Assembly: GCF_026151205.1 (NCBI RefSeq)
Contig: NC_087072.1
Span: 25,511,799-25,571,798 of the forward strand
Reading direction: 5' to 3'
Source of the DNA: Bolinopsis microptera
Lineage: Eukaryota > Ctenophora > Tentaculata > Lobata > Bolinopsidae
DNA length: 60,000 bases
This document shows, one piece after another, positions 23,492-34,048 of the stretch (the first letter of the stretch is position 1; every line of letters starts with the position of its first letter). The notes beneath the pieces are model-generated. The model saw only the letters and a list, made by a program, of their open reading frames with translations. It searched no databases and was not told the DNA's origin. The position numbers were made by a program, and so were the translations under genes.

Positions 23492-25185
23492 GAGGAGGGC
23501 TGAGGAGGAGGAGGAGGAAGAGGAGGAGGAGGAGGAGGACTGGAAAGGAAGAGGAGAATGAAGAGGAGGAGGAGGACTGAGAGGGACTGAGAAGGAGAAG
23601 GAGGAGGAGGGCTGAGAAGAAGGAGGAGGAGAGCTGAGGATGAGGAGGAGAGGAGGAAGAGGAGGAGGAGGAGGAGGAGGAGGAGGAGGAGGAGGAGGAG
23701 GAGGAGGAGGAGGAGGAGGAGAAAGAAGAGGAGGAAGAGGAGGAAGAGGAGGAGGAGGAGAAGGAGGAGGAGGAGGATGAGGAGGAGGAGGAGGAGGAGG
23801 AGGAGGACTGAGGGCGGACCTCCTCCTTCTCCTTCTCAGTCCCCCTCAGTCCTCCTCCTCCTCTTCATTCTCCTCATCCTTCCCAGTCCTCCTCCTCCTC
23901 CCCCTCCTTCTCCTCTTCTCAGTCTCCTCTTCTCAGTCCTCATCCTCTTCATTCCTCATCCTCCTCATCCTCCTCCTCAGCCTTCCTCCTCCTCCTCCTG
24001 CTCCCTCTGCTCCTCTTCCTCTATATCCTAATCCTCAGTCCTCAATCCTCCTCCTCCTCCTCCTCCTCAGCCCTCCTCCTCCTCCTCCTCCTCCTCCCCC
24101 TGCTCCCCCTGCTCCTCTTCCTCCTCATCCCAATCCTCAGTCCTCAATCCTCCTCATCCTCAGTCCTCTTCCTTCTCCTCCTCCTGTTCCTCCTCCTCCT
24201 AGGTCGGACAAAAACGGACAAAAATGTTATGGAAATAAAATGTAGATGCTTCCTCCTTCTCCTCCTCCTCCTGCTCCTCCTCCTCCTTCTCCTCCTCCTC
24301 CTTCTCCTTCCCAGTCCTCCTCCTTCTCCTCCTTCTCCTCTTCTCAGTCCTCCTCCTCAGTCCTCAATCCTCCTCATCCTCTCCTCCTCCTCCTCAGCCC
24401 TCCTTCTCCTTCTCCTTCTCAGTCCTCCTCAGTCCTCCTCCTCCTTCTCTTCATTCTCCTCTTCCTTCCCAGTCCTCCTCCTCCTCCTTCTCCTCTTCTT
24501 ACCCAGTCCTCCTCCTCCTTCTCCTCTTCTCAGTATCCTCTTCTCAGTCCTCATCCTCCTCTTCATCCTCCTCTTCCTCCTCAGCCCTCCTCCTCCTTCT
24601 CTTCCTCAGCCCTCCTCCTCCTCCTTCTCCTTCCCAGTCCTCCTCCTCCTCCTCCTCCTCCTCCTCCTTCTCCTCTTCTCAGTCCTCATCCTCTTCAGTC
24701 CTCCTCCTCAGTCCTCAATCCTCCGCATCCTCCTCCTCCTCCTCAGCCCTCCCCCTCAGTCCTCCTCCTCCTCTTCATTCTCCTCTTCCTTCCTAGTCCT
24801 CCTCCTCCTTCTTCTCCTCTTCTTTCCCAGTCCTCCTCCTCCTTCTCCTCTTCTCAGTATCCTCTTTTCAGTCCTCAGTCCTCCTACTTCTCATTCCTCC
24901 TCTTCAGTCCTCCTCCTCTCTTCCTCCTCAGTCCGTATATGTACGATACCTTCTCAGTCCTCAGTCCTCAGTCCTCCTTCTCCTCCTCCTCCTCAGTCCT
25001 CCTCCTCCTCAGTCCTCCTCCTCCTCAGTCCTCCTCCTCCTCCTCAGTCTTTCTCCTCCTTCTCCTCCTCCTTCTCCTCCTCAGTCCTCCTCAGTCCTCC
25101 TCCTCCTCCTCCTCAGTCTTCCTCCTCCTCCTCAGTCCTCATCTATCTCAGTCCTCGTATGTACGAAACCTTCTCAGGTAAATAT
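23116..25185. repeat. Polypyrimidine / polypurine / polypyrimidine block
   Basis: (CCT)n-type sequence covers 23116-23430. It switches to (GGA)n-type sequence at 23491-23812 and back to (CCT)n/(TCC)n with CAGTCCTCC modules at 23815-25185. Long open frames here (poly-Pro, poly-Arg, poly-Glu, Ser/Leu-rich) are artefacts of composition. Mirror-repeat tracts of this kind can form triplex DNA, and the strand switch allows a long hairpin. Confidence 0.95.
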
Positions 25186-25427
25186 AATTGTAGGACAACA
25201 TTCTGCTTCCAGACACTACATTGGTTGTTACACTAAGTTTGTGTATCCTTTTAAAACTCGTGTGGCCGCAGTCCTGATCTTGCCCGACACCACCAATAGT
25301 AATACGCGTATCAATTACTGCGTGCAAATTAATACGGGCATGGAACAGGTCACCTGTATTAATTTTATTTCACAAATAAAAATTTCATATTTTTTTCACT
25401 GTATTAATTGGCCATGGAACTAGAGGG

Positions 25428-26557
25428 TTACAGGAAAAAGGATGATTAAAAAATGTTGGGCAATTTCGCGTGAGATAGTGCCTTACAAAATGACAACCCA
25501 AAACGGCATCACTTCAAATCCGATTTGGGAAAAAGTTTCATTATTCTTTCACGTGTCTTACTGTTAGATATATATGTTGTTTATATTATACCAGTTCTGT
25601 TTTTACCAAAATATATTTAAAAAGGAACATTTTTTATACTTTGAAAAAATTTAAAAAATGTCATTTTGTGAGGCGTAAAAATCATTTTTTGTTTTCATAC
25701 TTGAACACAGTATTTGGTTATATTTGATATTTTCTATGACTGGATAGATCACTTTTCAGTGTTTAGTTAACGTTTGACATGTTTTAGGAGTTGTTATTAC
25801 TCTCTGCTTTCACAAAATAGAAGCTTTATTTCGTTGAGTTTTGAAATCAGAGTTTGAAATCAAAGAGTTTGAAATCAAAGTTTTGATATCAGAACTGCAC
25901 TTTTTTAATGCTATTTGATTGTTAACTGTCAGATTATGATTATTTTTAACTCCTTCTTGTATTGACTGTCTCTGATCCATTTAAGATGATGAAAATAATT
26001 CAATATGAAACATTGTCATTTTGTAAGGCTTTTCGGTGTCATTTTGTGAGGCATTTTGATCAAAATTGATGATCAAACAAACACATTTAGGCTCATCATG
26101 AGCTTACTGGGTTTAAGAATACCAATAATTAGGCAAGGGGCATCCAATATAAATATGCCATCTTTGTATCATAAAATAAAACTGTCATTTTGTGAGGCAT
26201 AACACTGTCATTTTGTGAGGCTAGGTCATTTTTTTGTCATTTCTTCTACCAAAGTCACTAAATCAGTTTTTTTATTTGACCAGAGTAGTCTTTGATTGAC
26301 ATAAGTCATGGTAGTACCTGGTTTTCTGGGGTTAAATTCAAAACTTTGGTCTCCATTCTGGGTAACAGTTAGGCGGGGCAATGACTGAACAGCAAAAACG
26401 TCCATATTTATGTAAGAAATATAGATTCTATGTCATTATCATTCCTTGGGAAGTGTTGATTAATGCTTTTTCTTTCATACAGTAAAAGGAATAGGGTTCA
26501 ATGTATAGGGAACCTAAGCTACAGCATGGTCTATGTGGGCTGTCATTTTGTGAGGCC
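25428..26557. other. Right internal part of the outer transposon
   Basis: AT-rich non-coding DNA holding most of the TGTCATTTTGTGAGGC subterminal copies. No transposase frame. Confidence 0.6.
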
Positions 26558-26740
26558 TGTCATTTTGTAAGGCCGATACCCGTAATAGTAATATAATTAT
26601 TATCTAATAATATAATTATTATCTAATAATATGATTATTATCTAATTATATAATTATTGTCTAATAATATAATTATTATCTAATAATATAATTATTATCT
26701 AATTATATAATTATTGTCTAATAATATAATTATTGTACTA

Positions 26741-27080
26741 TCAAATGAGAAGAAGTACAGTCTGATAATGAAGTATGGTCTTCTAAAAACGGTCCTATTT
26801 GAACTGTCCCTTCACGAACTTGAGAAACTTTATCGATAAGCTATTGTCGCCAAAATTGGTGTCAGATCTTTAATAATTCGGTTTCAAACTATACTATGCC
26901 GAGTATTACCGATACCTTTCCAAGCATCGTGTCTAGTCCTTACCTAATATACATTTCTGGGATGTTTAGACTAAACACTACTAATAGTGGTGTTATTTAA
27001 CTTCGATTTATTATCATCATTGTTTGTTTGATTTTCTGTTTGTTTGTTTGTATGTCTGTTTGTCTACAAACGACTGTATC
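26741..27080. other. Sequence upstream of the 27081 acceptor
   Basis: Unique sequence, then a TTTGTTTG-rich stretch (about 27018-27066). It ends in CTGTATCCAG, a plausible acceptor for a 5'UTR-bearing exon. All three frames entering from 27081 meet stops before the ATG at 27131, so an exon starting here would be untranslated up to that ATG. Confidence 0.45.
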
Positions 27081-27130
27081 CAGGAAAGCAAGACCCAGTA
27101 GTTCCTGTGCAATGAAGGCTAGAGAGAGAT

Positions 27131-28303
27131 ATGGATACAGACTCAGCTAACAGCTGTACAGACTCCTTTACCATACCAGACCACCAGGAATGTAGCAGTC
27201 TGAGGACTATTACTACTGTCCGGGCTATTACTACTGTCAGGATCACTACTACAGAACCATTGAGCGGTCTCTCAGAGAGTTGCACCCCTAAACCATTAGA
27301 AAGTAGCACAGTGGGGACCTCAGGGGAGGGGCCCGGTACACAGTCAGGAGAGGGGCCCGGTACACAGTCAGGAGAGGGGCCCGGTACCCTGTCAGGGGAG
27401 GGGCCCGGTACCCTGTCTCTACTTGCCCAGGATGATGTGAGAACACACTTTATTGTTGTTATCTACTTTATTGTTGTTATCTACTTTATTGTTGTTATCT
27501 ACTTTATTGTTGTTATCTACTTTATTGTTGTTAAATCTACTTTATTGTTGTTATCTACTTTATTGTTGTTATCTACTTTATTGTTGTTTTCTACTTGATT
27601 GTTGTTATCTACTTTATTGTTGTTATCTATCTCCCTTGTTATGTTTGTATAACACGCAGGCCAAATCATTATAACTTGAATTTTACGTTAACTCAAAAGA
27701 TTAATATCATTGATGGTTTTTACATTGTCTGCAAGGTGAGAGAAAAGATTCGCGGTACTATAATGTAGTATGGTTATTGGTTATAGATTTTTACGGTAAA
27801 TAAAAGTATCAAATTACTTAAACTGTGACTTCTTACGAATGATATTCACCAAAACTAAAAGCGAGGAGGCTTTTAGTATTGTGCAAATCATAGGCAAGTT
27901 ATCAACTAATATATTCACCTAAACAAAGCATACCTTACTTACTTTAGGTATTTAACTTTATTTATATTTGCCATTTGTTTCGTGAATTTACAATTTACCT
28001 GGTTCAGATTATTGAACACCTCAGTTAGCAATTACATAGTAGATACCTTCATTTACATACCTTCATATACCATAGAACCTCAAATATTAAGTTATCTAGC
28101 CAAAATTAAATGACCAAATACCTGTAAATTGTTGAAATTTCATTCGATAAATGTTGGAATTTATCATTCTGCAACTTCCAAATCAGATAAATGTATATAA
28201 TATAATGTATGCTTTTTGTTTAGATTTCTCCGATATATATATTACGTAAACATATATATTTATATAAGTACAATGATAATATTGTACCAAGTAGTCATTG
28301 CTA

Positions 28304-28338
<35 letters not shown>

Positions 28339-31300
28339 GTCATTGCTATCAAATACTGACCAGTCTTGTCAAGCCAGTCTATCAAAGTTTTCACAATATA
28401 TTCCGATCACTAAAACATTCATCACGTCAAAATGCCCTGTGGACCGTCACTTGATAAGTTTATTACTAGGCACCTGGTAGGAGGTTATAACTTTATAAAA
28501 AATATTGCTCCTTCATAAATATTACCCTGACAGACATGTTAACAGCTGCAATGTAACATTTACAAAGTTTAATTGATGTTTTGGTACTAAGTGAGAGTCT
28601 CCACTCAGTTTTTGTCGACGTTTTGGCCCACGCTTTTTTCATTTACAAAGTTTATTACTACTACTAGCAACATTGCTAGTATATTACATATTATATAATA
28701 TATATATATCATATGTATATGTAGTATGTAACTTTATCAACTTTATCCACTCTATCAACTTTATCCACAGGTAACACGGAAGCTGAGTATAAACCCCGGG
28801 GATGCGATAATATCCACCACACAGAGAGACTTCGTGCAGCTCGGCGGTCACTTAGGTAACACTATTGCTGCGTCATGTCAGGTGGTGTGACGTCATGTCA
28901 GGTGGTGTGACGTCATGTCAGGTGGTGTGACGTCATGTCAGGTGCTGTGCATTTCGTGCATTACATAGATTTGATACCGAATTTACAATATTATTCCTAA
29001 GTTGAAGTAAGTGATTAGAAAACACCATAACTTGGATATTATATATTATATACATAACTTGTATTGTTTTAGTTAATGGTTCACTTTCCTAATTACAAAC
29101 AAAACTGTTCCTAAGTTTTATTTGATTAACCTCTATATATATATTATATATATATATGACGTCATGTGGTGCGTGGTATATGACGTTTACCAGGTTACCA
29201 GGTTACCAGGTTACCAAGTTACCAGGTTACCAAGTTACCAGGTTACCAGGTTACCAAGTTACCAAGTTACCAGGTTACCAGGTTACCAGGTTACCAGGTT
29301 ACCAAGTTACCAGGTTACCAAGTTACCAGGTTACCAGGTTACCAGGTTACCAAGTTACCAGGTTACCAGGTTACCAGGTTACCAAGTTACCAGGTTACCA
29401 AGTTACCAGGTTACCAGGTTACCAGGTTACCAAGTTACCAGGTTACCAGGTTACCAGGTTAGCTAATTGATCCTCTGTGGCTAATGATCAGTTATAATGT
29501 CTATATCATTGTACACTGTCTAAACTTTTAACATTTTAATTGGTTATTTATTTCCGGGTATACAGATTACAGGAACAGTGTAAACCATACTCAATTTCAG
29601 AATTTGCTATACAATTACTCAAAACTACCTATAAATAATGTAAAGGCAGCAAGAATTCAGTTTAATTTAGATATTGAATTGCTAAGTATTTTCTTGAAAA
29701 TATCAAAAATATAACAATAAATGGATTTCAGGCCTTGTCGAATGTTGACCCTTTTTTTGACCAATTTTTGACCCCAAAAACCAAAACCTCGATTTACCGC
29801 GGGTTCTTCCTTTCCGCATTAGATCGGGGTTTTACTGTATAATACGGTACCGCGACAATTGACCCCCCGACAATTGACCCCCCGACAATTGACCCCTATG
29901 TAATTACACTGGGGTCAATTGTCGCGAAATCTAGGGTTTAGTACGACAATTGACCCCCCGACACTTGACCCCCCATGTAAAGGGTTAGGGTTAGGGTCCT
30001 GGGTTAGGGTTAGGGTTAGGGTTAGGGTTAGGGTCAGGATCCTGGGTCAGGGTTAGGGTTAGGGTTAGGGTTAGGGTTAGGGTTAGGGTTAGGGTTAGGG
30101 TTAGGGTCAGAGTCCTGGGTCAGGGTCAGGGTCAGGGTCAGGGTCAGGGTCAGGGTCAGGGTCAGGGTCAGGGTCAGGGTCAGGGTCAGGGTCAGGGTCA
30201 GGGTCAGGGTCAGGGTCAGGGTCAGGGTCAGGGTCAGGGTCAGGGTCAGGGTCAGGGTCAATTGTATTAAATTATATTGTCGGGGGGTCAATTGTCGGGG
30301 GGTCAATTGTCGGGGGGTCAATTGTCGCCCACCCTATAATACAGTGAAAGTAATATAATATAGTGCAACAATTTATTATTTGCGGTTGAGATCTCTGATA
30401 ATGATAGTAGAGGGCCTTACGATGGTTCTACTCGAAAAACTAGGAACATATTTTACTAAATGTAGAGTCGAAAACCCTGGTAACCCTGGTAACCCTCAAC
30501 CCTGGTAGTGGTACCCTGGTAACCCTCAACCCTGGTAGTGGTACCCCTGGTAACCCTAGAAACCCTGGTAACCCTCAACCCTGGTAGTGGTACCCCTGGA
30601 AACCCTGGTAACCCTCAACCCTGGAAGTGGTACCCTGGTCACCCCGGTAACCCTAAACCCTGGTAGTGCTACCCTGGTAACTCTGGTAACCCTGGTAACT
30701 CTGGTAACCCTGGTACCTCTGGTAACCCTGGTAACCCTGGTAACCCTCAACCCTGGTAGTGGTACCCCTGGAAACCCTGGTAACCCTCAACCCTGGTAGT
30801 GGTACTCTGGTCACCGCGGTAACCCTCAACCCTGGTAGTGCTACCCTGGTAACTCTGGTAACCCTGGTAACTCTGGTAACCCTGGTAACCCTCAACCCTG
30901 GTAGTGCTACCCTGGTAACTCTGGTAACCCTGGTAACTCTGGTAACCCTGGTACCACTTGCAGGACATTTCCACATAGCTGGACCAGGTGCTCTGTGGAA
31001 ACAGCAAGCTAAAGACGGGGAGATAGAGGCTAAAGTGCTGAAGGAACTGAACGAGAGCTCACTGCACGCTTATGTTCCTGACTTCCTGGGAACCAAGGAA
31101 CATGACGGCAAGAGGTGGATAGGGATGGAGGACGTGATGTGTCATTTCACAGACGGGTGTGGTATGGACATAAAGATGGGGACTAGGTGAGTGTGTTATA
31201 CTGTTACCGGTTACGTGAACAAGTAAGCAGTTGTAGGAGTATGTTGAAACTTAGTAAATTAATAAGTAAGAGACTAGGAGCACAGTAAAGTTTTTTGGAC

Positions 31301-34048
31301 TATATTAATAATAAGTAAATCAGTAATGCTGGTGGATAATGGTAATACACCATTATCCACTGATAAGTTCTTAAGTAATTACACGCATATTATATTATAA
31401 TAGTTATAAGCTAGATCACTAGTACTACAGATAACCCTCCCCCCCCCCCCCTCCACTGTGCACAATATACCGCTAACAGTGCAGGAAGACGCGTGATGTA
31501 AGATTGTAGAACAGATGTTATCCTGTAACGAGTGAATGTCTCACTAGTGGCCCAGGTGGCGGGGGGGTCACGTGCCCCACACTCCCCCCTCATTGGCCAC
31601 TATTCCCCTACAATAAACATGTGGTGTAACTCCACACTCAGGCTCTCAGCCAACTCTAAAAGGAGCCCTTCTGTGAATACTGGCAAATAGGAGCCCCGTT
31701 ATTGAGCCTAGTATTATCATGTAATTTATATTAAGCAAGGTAATGTCATGTATCCGCGCACTGTATCACAACAATACAAAATAGTAGTATAGTATAGTAG
31801 TCTTATGTTACAATCAAGGCATTCCAAAAGCGTATCTTTAGAAAACGTAACTTTCACTAAAATTATAGAGAAATAAGCCTTCTTAGTACATATTATACAT
31901 ATTAGGAACAAGATAAGACTTATCTTTAAAATACTCTTTCTTTACTTGATCATGTGTAATATAAAGTAGAATAAGTACTTATGACCCTTTTGTAGTAGTA
32001 GTGGGGGGGGGGCACTGTGTAGTTATAGGGGGGGGGGGGCACTGTGTAGTAGTAGTGGGGGGGGGCACTGTGTAGTAATAGTCCTATAAGATAACAGAAC
32101 GCTAAAGACCTCTTACATTATTACATATTTTTCCTTTTATCAAATTTCTTCTATTGTTCTGTTTTCTCTGAATATTTTATTCTTGACATTCCAATACTGT
32201 TACTCAGTATAATATATAGTATGTAATTGTATTAGTATCACTACTCGTACATGACGTGTCCCACTTTGTGCAGGACTTTCAAAGAGTTTGAAGTAAAGAA
32301 CCAGAAGCTACGGGAGGATTTGTATGACAAGATGGTAAAACAGGATCCCTCCGAGCCCACCGAACAGGAGAACATCGACAAAGCTGTTACCAAACTACGC
32401 TATATGACAGTCAGTATTTTATAAAGCTGTTACCAAACTACGCTATATGACAGTCAGTATTTTATAAAGCTGTTACCAAACTACGCTATATGACAGTCAG
32501 TATTTTATAAAGCTGTTACCAAACTACGCTATATGACAGTCAGTATTTTATAAAGCTGTTACCAAACTACGCTATATGACAGTCAGTATTTTATAAAGCT
32601 GTTACCAAACTACGCTATATGACAGTCAGTATTTTATAAAGCTGTTACCAAACTACGCTATATGACAGTCAGTATTTTATAAAGCTGTTACCAAACTACG
32701 CTATATGACAGTCAGTATTTTATAAAGCTGTTACCAAACTACGCTATATGACAGTCAGTATTTTATAAAGCTGTTACCAAACTACGCTATATGACAGTCA
32801 GTATTTTATAAAGCTGTTACCAAACTACGCTATATGACAGTCAGTATTTTATAAAGCTGTTACCAAACTACGCTATATGACAGTCAGTATTTTATAAAGC
32901 TGTTACCAAACTACGCTATATGACAGTCAGTATTTTATAAAGCTGTTACCAAACTACGCTATATGACAGTCAGTATTTTATAAAGCTGTTACCAAACTAC
33001 GCTATATGACAGTCAGTATTTTATATAAGCTGTTACCAAACTACGCTATATGACAGTCAGTATTTTATAAAGCTGTTACCAAACTACGCTATATGACAGT
33101 CAGTATTTATAAAGCTGTTACCAAACTACGCTATATGACAGTCAGTATTTTATAAAGCTGTTACCAAACTACGCTATATGACAGTCAGTATTTTATAAAG
33201 CTGTTACCAAACTACGCTATATGACAGTCAGTATTTTATAAAGCTGTTACCAAACTACGCTATATGACAGTCAGTATTTTATAAAGCTGTTACCAAACTA
33301 CGCTATATGACAGTCAGTATTTTATAAAGCTGTTACCAAACTACGCTATATGACAGTCAGTATTTTATAAAGCTGTTACCAAACTACGCTATATGACAGT
33401 CAGTATTTTATAAAGCTGTTACCAAACTACGCTATATGACAGTCAGTATTTTATAAAGCTGTTACCAAACTACGCTATATGACAGTCAGTATTTTATAAA
33501 GCTGTTACCAAACTACGCTATATGACAGTCAGTATTTTATAAAGCTGTTACCAAACTACGCTATATGACAGTCAGTATTTTATAAAGCTGTTACCAAACT
33601 ACGCTATATGACAGTCAGTATTTTACAGTATTAAGCTGTTATGACGTGGTATGACGTCACGTGGTATGACGTCACGTGGTATGACGTCACGTGGTATGAC
33701 GTCACGTGGTATGATGTCACGTGGTATGACGTCACGTGGTGTTTCTAATGTTGACTTGTTTCAGTTCCGGGAAAGAGAAAGCTCATCACAAACGCTCGGT
33801 TTTAGAGTTGAAGCAATGAAAGTGCGTTCTTTTAACTGTTTCAAATTATATATTTAATATTGATCTTGTAAATTATATATTTAATATTCATTTTTATCTT
33901 GTAAAGCGTTTGTCCTACTATATATATGTCTACATGTACATACTATACACATACTACTATATACATATCTACTATATACCATGTCTTGTTTCAGATCTGG
34001 GGTCAGGGGACGAACAAGGACTTCAAAACACTCAAGTATAAAGATCAG
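27131..34048 (+). CDS. Inositol-trisphosphate 3-kinase family gene, 3' part missing
   Basis: Exons: 27131-27436 (phase 0 end), 28771-28855 (phase 1), 30964-31186 (phase 2), 32274-32409 (phase 0), 33765-33821, 33995-34048. All joins keep frame and use GT/AG. The joined core reads FVQLGGHLGH, VPDFLG, MDIKMGTR, KAVTKLRYMT, TLGFRVEAMK and GTNKDFKTLK. These line up in order with animal IP3 3-kinases (WVQLAGH, VPEFHG, MDVKMG, AVTKPRYMQ, TLGFRIEGIK, NKDFKKTK). The family phosphorylates Ins(1,4,5)P3 to Ins(1,3,4,5)P4 in the cytosol. The signature PxxxDxKxG has Gly for Pro but keeps D and K. The N-terminus is Ser/Thr-rich with a 4-copy 8-residue repeat. The C-terminal lobe (SSLLF, IDF, HEDGY) was not found, so the gene is incomplete here, continues past a very long intron, or is broken. 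Confidence 0.8.
27318..27414 (+). repeat. 24-bp in-frame repeat in the first kinase exon, 4 copies
   Basis: The unit GGGGAGGGGCCCGGTACACAGTCA (or CCCTGTCA) encodes SGEGPGT-Q/L four times. It is a small coding minisatellite at the variable N-terminus. Confidence 0.9.
27445..27632. repeat. 18-bp minisatellite TTATTGTTGTTATCTACT
   Basis: About ten copies begin just after the donor at 27437. Variants are AAATCTAC at about 27533 and TTTTCTAC at about 27585. Being 18 bp, it keeps frames open, which is not evidence of coding. Confidence 0.95.
27633..28297. other. Intron 1 of the kinase gene
   Basis: AT-rich sequence, nothing recognised. Confidence 0.5.
28298..28337. repeat. Poly-G run of about 35
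   Basis: An uninterrupted G tract in the first kinase intron, flanked on both sides by GTCATTGCTA-like sequence. Its length is probably unstable. Confidence 0.9.
28871..28950. promoter_or_regulatory. Four tandem 20-bp units with a TGACGTCA CRE
   Basis: CGTCATGTCAGGTGGTGTGA is repeated so that each junction forms the full palindromic CRE TGACGTCA next to CAGGTG (an E-box of the CANNTG type). The array begins 16 bases after the kinase exon that ends at 28855. Its regulatory role is inferred. Confidence 0.4.
28951..29188. other. Intron 2, unique part
   Basis: AT-rich, with a further TGACGTCATGTGG at about 29157. Nothing coding. Confidence 0.5.
29189..29460. repeat. 8-bp repeat GGTTACCA / AGTTACCA, about 34 copies
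   Basis: Two octamer variants alternate irregularly. GGTTACC is close to palindromic. Frames stay open because no stop exists in the unit. Confidence 0.95.
29461..29835. other. Intron 2 continued
   Basis: No feature recognised. Confidence 0.5.
29836..30345. mobile_element. Foldback element with tandem-repeat TIRs around telomere-like repeats
   Basis: The left end carries about three copies of CGACAATTGACCCCCC (29852-29901). The right end carries three to four copies of the inverse (about 30277-30328). Beyond these, the outer ends also match inversely (ACTGTATAATACGG against ACTGTATTATAGGG). The interior is (TTAGGG)n at about 29990-30110, passing into (TCAGGG)n at about 30116-30258. It looks like a non-autonomous element whose ends are minisatellites and whose cargo is telomere-like DNA. 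Confidence 0.7.
30473..30957. repeat. 9-bp CCTGGTAAC minisatellite with larger modules
   Basis: Units CCCTGGTAA and CTCTGGTAA are combined into modules containing CCTCAACCCTGGTAGTGGTA, repeated about seven times. The array runs up to the kinase exon, whose acceptor (ACCACTTGCAG) begins right after it. Confidence 0.95.
31187..32273. repeat. Kinase intron 3 with a G-rich triplet repeat
   Basis: At 31995-32083 about three copies of GGGGGGGGCACTGTGTAGT with variable G-runs are present. A C-run lies at 31438-31452. The rest is AT-rich and shows no gene. Confidence 0.7.
32380..33625 (+). repeat. 43-bp minisatellite made from an exon end and its 5' splice site, 29 copies
   Basis: The first copy is real kinase coding sequence (encoding KAVTKLRYMT, 32380-32409) plus the donor GTCAGT and TATTTTAT. 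It is followed by 28 further copies with very few changes (one +1 near 33024, one -1 near 33107). Every copy repeats the ten codons and the GTCAGT donor. Read-through past the first donor meets TAA 12 bases later (GTC AGT ATT TTA TAA), so only use of the first donor yields the normal kinase frame. Confidence 0.95.
33641..33740. promoter_or_regulatory. Tandem 15-bp CRE/E-box units inside the kinase intron
   Basis: GTCACGTGGTATGAC is repeated about seven times. Junctions form TGACGTCACGTGG, an overlapping CRE palindrome and CACGTG E-box. One copy has TGATGTCA. It lies 24 bases upstream of the acceptor for the 33765 exon, so it also occupies the branch-point/polypyrimidine region. Confidence 0.4.

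Larger units (their letters stand above)
22703..25427. mobile_element. Inner Harbinger-like element nested in the outer transposon
   Basis: The left end, CCCTTTAGTTCCATGGCCAA, is matched inversely at about 25404-25427 (TTGGCCATGGAACTAGAGGG). TTA flanks both ends (22700-22702 and 25428-25430). End structure and TTA duplication are like those of the MITE at 10627 (CCCCCCAGTTCCATAGC), so both probably belong to one Harbinger-type family. Inside, ACTGTATTAATACAGTG-type palindromes occur near the left end. No transposase is seen. Confidence 0.75.
22393..26582. mobile_element. Outer DNA transposon, 4.19 kb, 25-bp perfect TIRs
   Basis: The left end CGGGTATCGGCCTTACAAAA is matched by its exact inverse at 26558-26582, giving 25 bp of perfect terminal inverted repeat, flanked by TA on each side. 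Subterminal copies of TGTCATTTTGTGAGGC or its inverse occur about ten times (for example at about 22583, 25479, 25658, 26014, 26038, 26182, 26205, 26541). Such subterminal arrays are typical transposase-binding regions. No transposase frame is present, so the element is non-autonomous. A second element and large polypyrimidine tracts are nested inside. Superfamily undetermined. Confidence 0.85.

Noticed and set aside
22995-25236. Poly-Arg, poly-Glu, poly-Pro and Ser/Leu-rich open frames
   Set aside because: Composition artefacts of (CCT)n/(GGA)n tracts inside nested transposons.
29990-30258. Chromosome end (telomere)
   Set aside because: The TTAGGG/TCAGGG tract is short, internal, degenerate and framed by inverted repeats, with genes on both sides.
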